Shown: piece by piece, positions 11,231 to 23,201 of the stretch
How the letters are laid out: each line of letters starts with the position of its first letter
Position numbering within the stretch: the first letter of the stretch is position 1
NCBI GenBank assembly: GCA_026225945.1
Contig: JAMJFZ010000811.1
Span: 1,116,001-1,180,000 of the forward strand
Direction: 5' to 3'
DNA length: 64,000 bases
From: Cricetomys ansorgei
Taxonomy: Eukaryota > Chordata > Mammalia > Rodentia > Nesomyidae
The notes under the pieces: generated by a model
What the model saw: only the letters and a program-made list of their open reading frames with translations
The model's database searches: none
What the model was told of the DNA's origin: nothing
Made by a program: the position numbers and the translations under genes

Positions 11231-12555
11231 CATTCAAAACAGAAACCAAACTATTGTGTTCTCCACATTCTAGTCACATATGAGGTGGACTCTGGCAGCC
11301 CTGGTAGGTGAGGGATGTTGAGCCAGGCTATTCATCTCAATGACTCTCTTTCTAGATAAATTCCTTTAGGGGAGTTTTGATATGCTTTTCACGGTCTCAG
11401 ATCAGTAATGAGATTGGTATACTTGGAGATAGTGAGTTTTTACATTCAGAGTATAAGAAATACATTCGTCTTTTAATCCAAGTACTAATTTATAATCTGC
11501 AGATATGTATTTTGACAGAGAACTGTAGATGACTGTTGTATTGTTTATATACCCAAAATAGTCCCCATTCTTCTTACCACTGTCTTCCCCTAATGCAAAT
11601 TTTTCTTTCTCGCAGGCACATTTTATCTCCAAATATATTGTTACTCAAAAGAAGGACCAGGGGCAAGACAAAAATCTATGGTACCCCATCCTATAGCACA
11701 GTCTCTCTCCCTCTCTCTCTCTCTCATTCTTAACTACTTACTGTCCCTTTCCTCACTCTCTGTTTTGCCCTCCCTCTCATTGTTGCCCCATCACAGCAAA
11801 AAATCTTGAAAGAGGTGCTTCTGAATTATTTGTTCCCTGTGTTCCCTCTGCTCCGCGTCGTTCTGCTGTCACACTCCCCCTGTGCCACTGTGTGCCACTG
11901 GGCAGTCTCATGGTGTATGCAGTGGTCTGTCACGTTCTACATCTTAACATGAAGTAGCAGCAGCACTGACCTGGGAAAACACGCTCTCTTTCTGGAAAAT
12001 TGTCTCTCATCCCATATTAGGTGATGTAATAGAAAAAACTAATTATAAAATCACATACTTTTCCCTATAGACATATTTGCTAACAATGTTTTATAAATCC
12101 ATTTCCTACTATGCATGTGTAAGTTGGGTTTTCTTCCACCCACTCTTCTAGACTGTATCTTTCTCAGTAAAGTTACGTGGACATATTCTTACGCCTAAAA
12201 TCAAATCTCTGTGGGTATTTTTAATGTATACTAGATGAAACTATACATTCCGTGTTAATTCTTTTTTAATTGTTTGACAAATTTTTCCAGTTAAATTCTC
12301 TGATCTGAAAATTTGCTTTCTTTGCAAAGCATATGCATTTGTAAAGCATGAATTTACTTTTTCACATTTAAAGGAAATTAAAATAAAAATTTCTTTAGTT
12401 CAGTTTTGAGTTTGTGGTTTTCAAAGAATTGGTTCTGATATTTAAATTGAGCATAAATTATTCATATTATCGCTTTTTGTTCTTTATTAACTCTCATTAA
12501 TTATATATTTTAATGATGCTCAATGTAATAGTTCTCTTTCTTTCTTTTCCTTTTT
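11231..12555. other. Intergenic, no gene seen
   Basis: The 3' flank of the second receptor. A (CT)n run lies at about 11700-11727. The rest is AT-rich and not assigned. Confidence 0.45.
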
Positions 12556-12557
12556 TC

Positions 12558-12642
12558 TTATTTTGGTTTTTCAAGACAGGGTTTCTATTTGTATAACAGC
12601 CCAGGCTGTCCTGGAACTCACCCTGTAGACCAGGCTGGTGAT
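12558..12642 (-). mobile_element. B1 SINE, truncated
   Basis: tttttcaagacagggtttc through gtagaccaggctggtg is an antisense B1 that stops before the expected aactcacagagatc and gggattaaagg parts, so it is 5'-truncated relative to the element. Confidence 0.7.
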
Positions 12643-13325
12643 ATTTCAACACGCGGATACAGCACGCCCTGGTCAACTCCATCCTCCCTGTTCATTCCTC
12701 CACAACCCTTAGTCATCACCACTTCACCTCCAGGCTGACTTGTTAACTCACACATAATCTTGGGGTATTTCCTCTAATCTAAAACCTGGTTATCATTTAC
12801 TTCAGTTTTTACGGTTTACTTTTTTATTTCTCTCGTCAAAAATATACATTGATAAATAAAGCCAAGAAAAATAGAGATACGCTGAGTACATCTCTCAGCT
12901 GTCGAGTCCTCTCCCTCTTGCATCTTTCTGGGCATGGGACACACGCTTTTCCCTGCAATGTTATGTAGTATAATGCTTGCTGTAGAAGAAGCTAGTGCCG
13001 CTTCCTCGTGTCTCATAGTGTGAGTTCAGGAGTAGGCAGAATAAACTTAAAAATATGCAGTGTTTTTGGTCATGGTTGAGACAAGGATACACTTTCTCAC
13101 AGTTGTCATTCTCTATAATAACTTCAACAAAATAGCTTCCCTTTTGCAGTTAGAAATTAGTTACATTTCATGAGTTTAAGGTACTATTACATATAGAACT
13201 GTCATACATCCATTGCACAGAGTGGTGGCTCCCATAGGCACTTTCATTTAAGTATGCCATGTACTTTCACTGTATTCACCCATCCCCCACTAGTCCCACC
13301 CTCATCTATTCTTACTTCAACTTTC

Positions 13326-13364
13326 ATCTATCCATCTATCTGTCTGTCTGTCTGTCTATCTATC

Positions 13365-13405
<41 letters not shown>
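13326..13405. repeat. Compound (TCTA/TCTG)n (CA)n microsatellite
   Basis: A tetranucleotide run of tcta and tctg units is followed directly by about 19 CA units. A (TA)n run of about ten units lies further on at about 13572-13591. Confidence 0.95.
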
Positions 13406-13407
<2 letters not shown>

Positions 13408-13439
13408 ATGTAGTTACACACGCCACATACATGTGATTT

Positions 13440-13665
13440 TTTTTTGCATCTAAAATATAAGATCCCCAAATGAGAGAGAAGGAGATGTTTGTCTTTCTGA
13501 ACCTGACTTATTTTGCCTAATATATTGATCTCTAGTTATATCTAGTTCTCTGCAAATTTTTATGGTTGAATGAATATATATATATATATATATTCCATAT
13601 TTTCTTTATCCATCACCCGTTGACAGACACCTGGGCTAGTTCTGTTAACGTGGCTGTTTCTTAGA
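13440..13665 (-). mobile_element. Old LINE-1 fragment
   Basis: gtctttctgaacctgacttattttgc, tatggttgaatgaata and ttctttatccatcacccgttgacagacacctgggc are the antisense of an ancient mammalian LINE-1 3' region, here split by a TA run. Confidence 0.6.
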
Positions 13666-14239
13666 TCTCTGTCTATTGTTCCTGACCTCCAAGACTCTTT
13701 ATTATTTTTGTGTTTCTTTGAATTGCATTTGGGATATATTTTCCTAACCTGTGATCAGTTCTTGCTATTGGTCTTTACCTCTGTCTAATAAACTGGTCAA
13801 CCAAAACATTGAATCTTATTTTTTTAATCCAATGATTGAATTTAAAAATTGATAAAATTTAATTTATCTTTACAGAAAAAAAGTGCAGGAAATAGGAAAT
13901 TTGCATGTACTTCTCTTTCCTTGTACTCTGGTTTTGCCTAGTGTTACCTTCTGGCTTTGGTGTGATATATTTGTTCGGGTTGATAATGGATACTGGTGTG
14001 TTATTGCTAATAAATCCAGAGTTTCCATTGCCAGGCTTTGCTAATAGCCTAGGCTGACAGGCATTTTATTTTTAGTATTTCGATCTCCATGAATTTGGTG
14101 GTTAGCTGGGTTCATACTAATACGAGATTGGCCAGATCACAGAAGAGAAGACTTTAATGGATAATGATGAATGACTTCTGAGTCTAAATTGAAGGATACA
14201 AGTCACAGCATACTGGTGAACTCACAGTAGCTATGGTTT

Positions 14240-14480
14240 CCTACACAAGTCCGAAACAAGATCAAGCCAGTCAGCATTCCAGCATGAATGGGGAGGAGCC
14301 TGTCGTTAGTGACAGTTGATGGCTGCTGAAGGTGGGGAGTCATTTTTCTTTGGGGAGTGGACCCTGGTATGTTGTTCATGTTATGTTCCCTAACATGGGT
14401 GACCCCAGATCGATGAGGCAGCAATAACTGACTTTGTAGGTTATGTACAAAAAGAAGAAGACACGTTGTGAGTGGTCTGG
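14240..14480 (+). mobile_element. LINE-1-like 3' UTR fragment
   Basis: The order gatggctgctgaagg, gggagtcatttttctttggggag and tgttgttcatgtt matches a motif series I know from rodent LINE-1 3' ends. The boundaries are estimates. Confidence 0.4.
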
Positions 14481-15650
14481 GGGTGACCAGGATGGGGGCA
14501 CAATTTAAGTGGATCTGATAAAGATACATTTGCCACAGACCACCCCAGCCGGGTGTGGGGGTCCCTGGGTTGAGGGTCCTTGAAGACTTAGTGGGTAAGG
14601 ATTCAGTGGTGACAAACAGAAACAAACACAGAGGCAGTTTGAATCTGAGTGTATTTTGCCGCTCTCAGGCAGGGATATTTACACATAATGAAACAAGTAT
14701 TACAGGTCTTAGAAGATGTGTTTAGTGAAGCGGTCATGAGTGGAACAATAACACCATTATTTTTATTACTTGGCACAGCAAAGCGCAGAATCATCCAAAG
14801 TTAATGGCATATTCCCAAGAGCAGATTAATAAGCTCTCGTGGTCAGTTATTATCCAACATCTAGCACTGTGACTCTTTAAGGTGTGGATTTAAACTACTT
14901 TAATCCCTTTCTATTTGAAGCTTTCTTCTCTATATGCCAAAGTCTACTCTCGACAACACATGTATAGCCATATGAAGTTCTGTTGTTGGAAAAGTTTTTA
15001 TCTGTCATTATACTATTTTGTAAATGATTTATGAAATGAAGCGCTGGTTTCCCCGGAGATAAGGTCATGGCTAGTGACTCCGTCTCAGGGGATACTTTCT
15101 TATCTAGTTCCCCGCTTGAGATCTGCGTGGGCTATCAGGAACATCTCGAGAATAAGAAAAAGAATAGAACAGATGAAGTAGTCGCCATGAGATTACGGCT
15201 AGACATTCTGCTTAGGGCAAGAGTTCCACAACCCATTCCAGAGACTTCTTCTTTTGAAGTTTTTGCCTCAGCCCGCGGAACAGGTCACGCAGACTCTACT
15301 GGAGTTGGTGCGGCATACATTGTATGCATATATGAAAATGTCAAAGGATAAGTAGAAATATTCTAAAAAATTATAAATAACTGAACAAAAAATATAGCGC
15401 ACAGAGTGGGCTGCTAGTTTAGGAAGAAAATAATGATGTTAATAGAATACAATCTTGGCGAGGTTAATATAATAGGTGTAGCTGGCATATACGTGAACAA
15501 CCAATTGTGTCTAGACAGTAGGATGTCTGCAGTTAGTGAATCTGAGAGTGGACAGATGATACGATTATGGCAATGAATACCTAGAACAGAGTGGAGAGAA
15601 ACAGAACTGAAGAGGAAACAGGATTGAGAGTATGGGTGGTAATGGATGAA
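14481..15650. other. Intergenic, unclassified
   Basis: No gene recognised. A 94-codon plus-strand frame at 15067-15351 has no family signature, no neighbours of similar kind and no splice context, and is probably chance. Confidence 0.4.
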
Positions 15651-15654
15651 AGAA

Positions 15655-16150
15655 ACGTGTCGTATATATGTATAAGAGAATATTATTCAGCCTTAAAGAG
15701 ATGGAAATCCTGTCATTTGCACCAGCATGCATGAACCTAAAGGGTATTATGTTAAGTGAAATAAGCCAGACACAGGAAATACAAAACAGAACGCACGACA
15801 AACATACGGAATTTAAAGCAGCCAGTTTCACAGAGTCAGGGAGTAGCATGTGGCTGTACAGGAGAGAAAACTGGGGAGATAATCACAAGGCTCAACGCTT
15901 TAGTTACAGGTGATGGGTGCGCTCTGGAGCGCTAATGTACAGGCATGTGTGAATGGCACACTTGACATTTGCTAAGATGCAGACCTTACCACAAAACCAA
16001 ACCCAGAGGAATTATGGGAGGTAATCAGTATTTTGATTAGCTTTATTATGATGGTTATTTTAGTGTACACACATATCATAGTAAGCATTTGTATATCTCA
16101 AATACATATTTGAAAATTTTGTTAATTATACTTTATGTTAGGTTATAATT
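15655..16150 (+). mobile_element. Ancient LINE-1 (L1M-type) 3' end
   Basis: gaatattattcagcctta, ggaaatcctgtcatttgc, atgaacctaaagg, attatgttaagtgaaataagccagacacagg and, further on, acatatttgaaaattttgttaatta follow in the order seen in mammalian-wide LINE-1 3' ends. The copy is heavily substituted, so the insertion is old. Confidence 0.72.
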
Positions 16151-16985
16151 ATGTTAAGTAAGTTTTTGGGGAAAAGAACAGAGAGAAGAATTAGTTGTTT
16201 ACACGGACACTGAACTGCTTACACAAGGGCGCTAAGGTCTTGCGTGTGTCTGTGAGGGGATCTCGCAGTCCTGCCACCAGCACTGGGGAGGAGAAGTTAG
16301 GTGATACCAGTGTCAAATGAGTGGCAGTTTCTGCAAGGAAGTCAGTAAGTACTAATCAGGAAATAAGTCCAGGAAGCATTTTGCACCTCAAGTGATTTCA
16401 TATCTTAAAAGTGTCAGTAAGCCTAAATAAATTACACCAAAATATCAATATATGAAAGACTTTCCTAGATGATTTTTCTTTTCAGAGCTTCTTTACTGAC
16501 TACATTTCACTGTGACATAAATTCCATGAAAGCATCTCTCTTCTCCAATCCTGTATTTGGAAGTGCCCAGCATGGAGTAGAGTTCCAGTGGGTTTTTTTT
16601 TTTTTTAAATTTGCTTTAGAAGGATTTCTAATAAATATAAAAATGTAAGATTTTCTATCAGTTGTAAGATAAAGTACATGGAAGTGAAAACTCTTCTGTT
16701 ACAGTTTCCTTCTTTGGAGCTCCACATATTTAACTCAGATAATCCCAAATAATAGGGATCAGTTTTCTGGGTTGGTGAAGCTCAGTGAGTCAAAAGAATT
16801 TGATCCCACGGTGGAAGGAGAGAATTAGATTATGAAAGTTGTCCTCTGACCTGCACACATGCTCCACCGCATGCATGCCCACAATTACACATACACATAT
16901 CATACACCTCACACACACACAACCAAACCAAAACTCAAAGGAACTGTGTATCACATACAAACAAAAAAATTAAATTCTAAGTAAA
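16151..16985. other. Intergenic, no gene seen
   Basis: Unassigned sequence. A T run lies at about 16593-16606 and a CA-rich patch near 16880-16922. Confidence 0.4.
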
Positions 16986-16989
16986 TAGA

Positions 16990-17155
16990 ACCATCAGAGA
17001 ATACTGTTAACAGAAAAAACCAGAAGCTATGTAAATGTGCTGCGGTAGGAGAACAGAGAGCAAACAGGGGTATATGAGAAGGTTTGGAGGCAGGAAAGGG
17101 AATGGAGAAATGATATAATTACATTATAATCTCAAAAATTAAAAAAAGGAGAAGA
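16990..17155 (+). mobile_element. LINE-1 3' end fragment (rodent type)
   Basis: gagaacagagagcaaacaggggtata, ggtttggaggcaggaaaggg and atgatataattacattataatctc, then an A-rich tail, follow the rodent LINE-1 3' terminus pattern. Confidence 0.6.
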
Positions 17156-17159
17156 AAGC

Positions 17160-19125
17160 ATCATGGCATGCCAACAAGGCATAGTATTCAGCCACCCACC
17201 TCCCCCGGAGACATATTTATTGTATACGAACTCTGTGTGGTACTGTGCTAAACAGGAGACAAACGCAGCTGTAGTGCCACGTGGTGGAATTGTGCTCCAC
17301 CGCGGTTTCTTGAGGCACTCGTATGTTTTGGCTGTTCCTGTTACAAAACAACAAAAGCGAAATGCCGGATGTTCACTTTCGTCCCTGTAGTGATCATGTC
17401 TCCGTGTATCCCGCAGCATCATGCTCAACACCTTCAAAATACACCACAGAACATATTTGAAATATAAACATGATTTCCTAAAGCAAAAAAATAGGGAAGC
17501 CGTGTAGTTCCATATTTATTACCACAGGCAGCCGGAGCTCGCTGGGTAGACAGTGTAAGCTAAACAATGTGAATGCCCCGAAACAGCAGAGAAAGCTGGG
17601 AGGGTTACCAATGGAAATGTTTTATTGATAGTCCCTGGATGTTGACATTAGATCACTAATTCTACAGACACCACAATGTCAATGTCAATATACTTTAAAT
17701 GGACTTGACTTTTAGCACTCAGTGTTGGTTGAGTGGGTGAAATGAACAGACGGATATTTGAGAAAGACCAACAGGATTTCAATGCTTAAAGTGCTTCTTG
17801 TCCTTTAGAAGTCAGGGTCTAAGAGGATCGCGGAATGAAGTTTGGGGCCTTCCGGAAGGCTTCTAGCCAAGTTCCTCTTCTCTGACCTTATGCCTTTCCC
17901 ACCAATTTGTCCCATCCACCTCCTGGAAGCCCCCAAGCACGCTTTTCACAGTGGGCTTCCAGTATCCATGACATGAAAGAGTTAATGGATTTATTGTTGT
18001 ATTTCTGCTGTATAGGAAATCTCAGGGGAGAAGAAATCCACAAAGATGAACTCGTGGTCTCCAGGGATGCTCAGAGAAAGAATAACTTGTTCTGTAGTTC
18101 CTCTCACACAGTGGTACACTGGACACTCTGGGATACAGATGGAGCACGACTCCACGCGGAGCCTGATCGTTGTGATGGACACTTAGTGATGAGGAGAGAT
18201 GCATGCGGGTATGAATCATCGGAGCCTGGTGCTTCTGTGGCCCCTCTGCCCATGCACCTGACGTATGAGAGTCTGAGTGAGTGTGGCGATGGAGGAGGGG
18301 GGGGAACGAAGTGATGGACTGCCTTGATCATTCAGTCACCCAGTTGAGTCTGTGTTTGGAATTCTCTGAGAACAGCTGAGGACAGTGAGCTGTCCCTGCA
18401 GGAGTCTTGGGGCTTAGTGGAAGCGTGAGTGAGAAAAGAGGCAACCACGCCTTGGCCACTAAACTCATTTCTTTTGTGACTCCGGAGATCTCCATTCCTG
18501 TCGGAAGTCTGCATAAATAATAACGTACCCAAGGTTACCCTAAAGCCGTGGGCTTGGACAGTTGTCCTGTGAGGGCCCAGAGCTACAGTGCAGGTTTCCA
18601 ATATGAATTAATAAATTTTACCCTACACAAATATGCGGGAAACAAGTCAGATTAACTACATTTTAAAAACATTTCATACATTTAAATAACGAATTTTGAT
18701 CATTTCTTCTCCATTCCTCCCTCTCATCTCCCTCCTTCTTTCACTGAAAGCCTTCTTTGCAAGTCCCTTTCTACCTTCATGCCTTCATTTTGAGTGTGAG
18801 CCGCTGGTTTTAGTTAGAGTTTCCTGCCTAAGTATGGGTGGAGAGGTATTTACTGCATTCTTGGGCAGCGATAGGGGAAAGAGGGTGACTTTGGTTTATG
18901 ACTTTGATGTAGCTTGTCTCTACACGTTAGATTTCACACTCGTGGTTCTTTTAATAAACAAATAGGGAGATTTAATAAAAAATGAGATAGATTAATATGT
19001 AAATGGATCAGATGGCTATACTCAATATGACTTAACTTTTTAAGAGCGGAAGGTGTGTAGGACTTGTTCCGAAGTGCAGTTTGATGACCCCTGGAATAAC
19101 TTTCCGGCTAGCGTTTATAGTCTTG
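17160..19125. other. Intergenic, unclassified
   Basis: No gene recognised. The longest frame, 17907-18314 plus, is mixed in composition and carries no domain. I see no exon-like splice structure. Confidence 0.4.
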
Positions 19126-19129
19126 TTTT

Positions 19130-19385
19130 TGTTCTTATAAGACAAGCTCTGGCTATGTCACCCAAGCTGGCCTTGAACTTGCAACCGTCCCAGCACTTAC
19201 ATTTTGTATCTCTGACTCAAGTTTGTGCAGCTCAAAGTGGAACTGAGGAAGCAGGCATTGTAGAGGTCAGAGGAGGACTTGTGGGAGTCAGTTCTCTCCT
19301 TCCACTATGTGGAATCTGGGGATTGAAGTCAGGCATCAGGCTTGGCAGCAGGCACCTTTTATGCTGAGTTGTCCTGCTGGCTCAA
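19130..19385 (-). mobile_element. Diverged B1/B4 plus B3-type SINE
   Basis: gacaagctctggctatgtcacccaagctggccttgaactt (19141-19180) is an old antisense B1/B4 segment. From 19255, gaggtcagaggaggacttgtgggagtcagttctctcc and onward through tctggggattgaagtc to ctgctggctc is an antisense B3-type SINE. Confidence 0.65.
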
Positions 19386-19389
19386 TGAA

Positions 19390-20405
19390 GGTTTTTAAAA
19401 TTAAAGGAAGCTTGATGATGCTTAAATTTGGATTACAATATTAGCCTGGCTACTAAAGATTGTTTGAACAAATTATGTATCTAACGGCCAGTTTCTTGTA
19501 TAAATTTGAGATAGTTTCAATTTCATAGATTTGGTGTGAAGATTTGAAATATGAACTATATTTAATATTCAGGTATTTAATTATTGCTATTATAAAGTTA
19601 AGAAGCATAGCTGATAGAGATCGAAGGTTACAGATCAAAAAAGTGAAAGGCGACGTTAACTTTAGCAATGGTGATGCAGCAGATGATTCTAGAGAACGAG
19701 ATGCAGTTTTTGGGTCGCAGGGAAATGGCGACGGCTGAAGGTGAGGAGGGAGGTAAGAGGGCAGAAGAGAACAGACCTTGCTTGAACATGTTCACGCAGC
19801 TGCATCGGTCACCAGGAGAAAGAGGTTGAAGCCACCAGACTGACGGGCTTATGTGGAGAGGCAGGTGAAGAGACGGACGGGTCTGGTCCACAGAGGGAAG
19901 GTTTGGCTCTGCAGAGGAGGAGGAAGAGGGAGAGACGACCGAGTATGAATTATTGCAGCACCACGTGAGGGTAGAGGAAGTGAGAAGCTCTAACAGCCGT
20001 TTCTGCCTGTGATAATTGTCTGATAAACTGAGGCAGGGTGGATTAGGATAGATAGGAATTGATTGAAGTCTGTTCTGGGGATCCAGATCCAGACTACCAT
20101 TTGTACCACCTGGTGACCTTCTCTCTGTTTGTCCTATCAGTAAAATGGGAAGACCACCTCTGCTATCTCAGGCTGTGGTGACTGAGACATAAAGCCCCGG
20201 AGTACAGCCAGCCCCTCTGTTCACTCCACACCTCTCTATGCATCTGTACAAGATGCATCTATACACTGCAAGAGAGAGCTACTTAAAATGCAAATTTAAC
20301 AACCGTCTTCCCCAACCTGTCCATCAGTTCAAACTCAGAAACTGTAAGAGATCACTGAGAGAAAAAAATGTTCAAGTCAGTGTGTCAAAGAGGTGGTGCT
20401 GGGTG
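19390..20405. other. Intergenic, no gene seen
   Basis: Unassigned sequence with a purine-rich section near 19735-19985. No gene signature. Confidence 0.4.
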
Positions 20406-20410
20406 GGGTG

Positions 20411-20465
20411 GGAATTCGTGCTTCAGTGGTAGAATTCTTGCCTCCCAAAGAAGGCAGGAGACAGG
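20411..20465 (+). repeat. tRNA-Gly-like 5' half
   Basis: ttcagtggtagaattcttgcc is close to the A-box side of tRNA-Gly(GCC), where genuine tRNAs read ttcagtggtagaattctcgcc. The expected B box and acceptor end do not follow, so this is a tRNA relic or tRNA-derived SINE head rather than a working tRNA. Confidence 0.5.
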
Positions 20466-20540
20466 GAACTTAGATGGGCAGTATTGAATATTCAAAGTGG
20501 TAAAATTCCTCTGTAGGAGACATCTGTTGAAATGTTGAAA

Positions 20541-20600
20541 GACTGAGCATTTAACTCAATGGTAAAGTACCTGCTTAGCATGTGTGAGGCTTTTGGTCCC
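20541..20600 (+). mobile_element. ID SINE, 3' tail replaced by pyrimidine tract
   Basis: gagcatttaactcaatggtaaagtacctgcttagcatgtgtgaggctttt follows the BC1/ID tRNA-Ala-derived body. Where an A-rich tail is expected the sequence runs straight into the (CCT/CCCCT) tract. Confidence 0.72.
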
Positions 20601-21025
20601 TCCTCCTCCCCCTCCTCCCCCTCCTCCTCCCCCTCCTCCTTCCCCTCCGCCTCCTCTCCCTCCCCCTCCTCCCCCCTCCCTCCTCCCCTCCTCCCCTCCA
20701 CCCCTCCCCCTTCTCCCCCTCCTCTCCCCCTCTGCCTCCTCCCCCTCCCCCTTCTCCTTCCCCTCCGCCTCCTCCCCCTCCTCCTCCCCCTCTGCCTCCT
20801 CCCCCTTTTCCTTCCCCTCCGCCTCCTCCCCCTCCTCCTCCCCCTCTGCCTCCTCCCCCTCTCCCTCCTCCTTCCCCTCCGCCTCCTCCCCCTCCTCCCA
20901 CTCCTCCCCCTCCCCCTCCTCCCACTCCTCTTTTCCTCTCCTCCTCCCCCTCCTCCCCCTCCCCCTCTTCCTCCTCCCTCCCCTCCCCCTCCTCCTCCTC
21001 CACCACCACCACCACCACCACCATT
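20599..21025. repeat. Long polypyrimidine/polypurine tract
   Basis: About 400 bases of CCT, CCCCT and CCGCCT units, ending in a (CCA)n run of about nine units at 20999-21024. The minus strand is an almost pure GGA/GGGGA purine strand. The long open frames across it (Pro/Ser/Leu-rich, Gly/Arg/Glu-rich) are by-products of low complexity. Confidence 0.95.
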
Positions 21026-21070
21026 GCCACCACCATAGTTGGAAAGAAACAAGGACAAAGTAGTCTTTGC

Positions 21071-21155
21071 CATGCTGTAGCTCAGCAGTAGAGCACTTGC
21101 CTAGTGTGAACAAGGCCCCAGGGTTGATTCCTAACAGCACGGTGAAAAAAAAAAA
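21071..21155 (+). mobile_element. ID SINE
   Basis: ctgtagctcagcagtagagcacttgcctag, then aaggccccagggttgattcc, then an A tail of 11 bases. The A- and B-box regions of the BC1/ID family are both visible. Confidence 0.8.
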
Positions 21156-22250
21156 GGGAAGTGTGTTCATGTGCAAAAAGAGGGGCTAGTGATGGTGGAA
21201 AAGAAGGATGTGTAAATGAGATGAGAGTGTCTGGGAAACAAGCCTGATAAACTCTTGTATGCACCACCGTGCTGTCACCCCGCCATTACAGATGCCTGTG
21301 GTCAAAGGCAGAGGGCCCAAGCAGCAGTGCGAGATGTGCACAGACCTTGCTCCCTTAGTGTCCTCCCTGGACTCTCAGTTCCATTTGTAACACTCTTTTA
21401 GTGTTCCTTTCCTTGCAGCTTCCTTTTACTTCCCCAGTAAAGATTCTTCAGTGACTCTTACTACTTACTTCAACGTGAATTCTAAGGCCTCGGAGCGGCG
21501 TGTAAGCCCTTCAGTGCCTTGGCTCCCACCCCACTCCTCACCATCACCTTCTACACATCCTCGCTGTGATCCCTCTGACCCCCGGTCCTTGGAGGCGTCT
21601 TTACTCCTGCTCATGTTGTTCCGCTATCACACTGCTCTACTTGGCACGCTCTTACTCTTCAAGCTTAAGGTCATGAAGCAGCTCTAGAAAGCGTTTTCGG
21701 AACTCGTTCCAAAGCTTCCCAGGTTAGGCCTTTTCTTGTATGTTGCTCATATTTTATATAAATAGATATTGTACTTGACTTTCTGTCTCTTCCTCAGATA
21801 GGACCTCAAGCACCCATCCCTTGAGTGAAGCTGGTGCTTAGTGTGCCAGTGAAGGTGATAGGCTGCTCAGGTACTATTTTTTCTTCTGAGGAGCCATGTT
21901 CCATGGGAATTACAGCTGGCTATTCACATCTAAGACCTGTGGCTTTCTAGAGTGTGATGGTCTGTCATAAAGATGACCTATCCATTTTTCCCTGAAATTC
22001 AAATGATTAACAGAGATCCAGGGCAGGGAAGCAACTTATTGTGATCTATTTAGCAGATAGAATGGCAAAGATTTGTCCACACCTCCTCACCAGGAGACCT
22101 GTCATGGGGTTACCACAGTTCCCGATCGGAATGCTTTGTGCTGTTCTATCCAATGAAAAAGGACCTGTTCTCTCCTCATTCAGCTGTTTGGGATGAGGGA
22201 AGTGACTTTCATATCCTATACTCCAACGTGCAGGTGACCTGGCCTGGGGC
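21156..22250. other. Intergenic upstream of the third receptor
   Basis: No named repeat and no gene. Upstream exons of the receptor at 22251 may lie here but cannot be recognised by eye. Confidence 0.4.
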
Positions 22251-23201
22251 ATGGCCACTTTTAACCACACGGGGACCAGCCATTCTCTCTTCATTCTGCT
22301 GGGCATCCCTGGCCTGGAAGACCAGCACTCATGGATCTCTCTCCCCTTCTTCATTTCCTACCTGGTTGCGTTCTTTGGAAACAGCATTCTTATCCTTGTC
22401 ATCGCCACGGATCGCAGCCTCCATGACCCCATGTACCTCTTCCTCTGCATGCTAGCTGTGGCTGACCTCATCCTGTCTACCACTGCTGTGCCCAAGGCTC
22501 TGGCCATATTCTGGTTTCACGCTGGAGCGATCTCCCTTGATGGCTGTGTCACTCAAATCTTCTTCATCCATGCCACCTTCATCGCCGAGTCTGGGATTCT
22601 GCTGGCCATGGCCTTCGACCGCTATGTGGCCATCTGTGACCCACTGCGCTACAGTGCAGTACTCAGTCATGTGGTAATCGTTAGGATCGGCTTGGCTGTG
22701 GCCCTGAGAAGCTTCTGTGTGATACTTCCAGATGTGTTCCTGGTGAAACGGCTGCCTTTCTGCCACAGCAATGTGCTGCCCCACACCTACTGTGAGCACA
22801 TGGCTGTTGCTAAGTTTGCCTGTGCTGATATTCGTGTCAATGTTTGGTATGGCTTGTCTGTCCTCCTCTCTACCGTAGTGCTCGACGCCTTGCTCATCTT
22901 AGTCTCCTACAGTCTCATTCTTTATGCTGTCTTCCACCTCCCTTCCAGAGGAGCCCGGCAAAAGGCTCTGGGAACATGTGGGTCCCACCTTGGTGTCATT
23001 TCCATGTTTTACCTGCCTGGCATTTTTACCATAATTACCCAGAGGTTTGGGCACCGTGTTCCTCTCCATACCCACATCCTACTGGCCAATGTCTGTATGT
23101 TGGCCCCGCCTATGCTGAATCCCATCATCTATGGAATCAAAACCAGGCAGATTCGTGAGCGTGTACTTAGTACTTTGTCTTCACAGTGGAAACTATGCTG
23201 A
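22251..23201 (+). CDS. Class I olfactory receptor, OR52B family
   Basis: Single-exon odorant receptor of 316 residues with an N-terminal sequon NHT at 5-7, GIPGLE, GN in TM1, LHDPMY at the TM2 boundary, MAFDRYVAIC at the end of TM3, KALGTCGSH before TM6 and PMLNPIIYGIKT in TM7. It clearly belongs with the two upstream OR52B-type genes (shared GIPGLEDQH, LAIFWFHAG and NVWYG-type segments) but is more distant from them than they are from each other. The start ATG is the first in a position matching its paralogues. A separate, more GC-rich coding sequence shows no sign of the conversion seen between the other two. The frame is intact, so the gene is likely functional. A 31-base minisatellite begins about 480 bases after the stop codon. 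Confidence 0.93.
   Translation: MATFNHTGTSHSLFILLGIPGLEDQHSWISLPFFISYLVAFFGNSILILVIATDRSLHDPMYLFLCMLAVADLILSTTAVPKALAIFWFHAGAISLDGCVTQIFFIHATFIAESGILLAMAFDRYVAICDPLRYSAVLSHVVIVRIGLAVALRSFCVILPDVFLVKRLPFCHSNVLPHTYCEHMAVAKFACADIRVNVWYGLSVLLSTVVLDALLILVSYSLILYAVFHLPSRGARQKALGTCGSHLGVISMFYLPGIFTIITQRFGHRVPLHTHILLANVCMLAPPMLNPIIYGIKTRQIRERVLSTLSSQWKLC

Noticed and set aside
14480..14900. Possible endogenous retrovirus LTR
   Set aside because: There is some LTR-like texture, but I could not find TG...CA ends, a duplicated target site or a primer site, so it is not called.
17907..18314. 135-codon plus-strand frame
   Set aside because: No domain, no transmembrane or signal features, no splice support and no match to a family I know.
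20411..20465. Functional tRNA-Gly gene
   Set aside because: Only the A-box side matches. The B box, anticodon arm pairing and acceptor end are missing.
20492..21176. Long overlapping frames of 150-206 codons on both strands
   Set aside because: They are translations of the pyrimidine/purine repeat (Pro/Ser/Leu or Gly/Arg/Glu runs) and have no gene structure.
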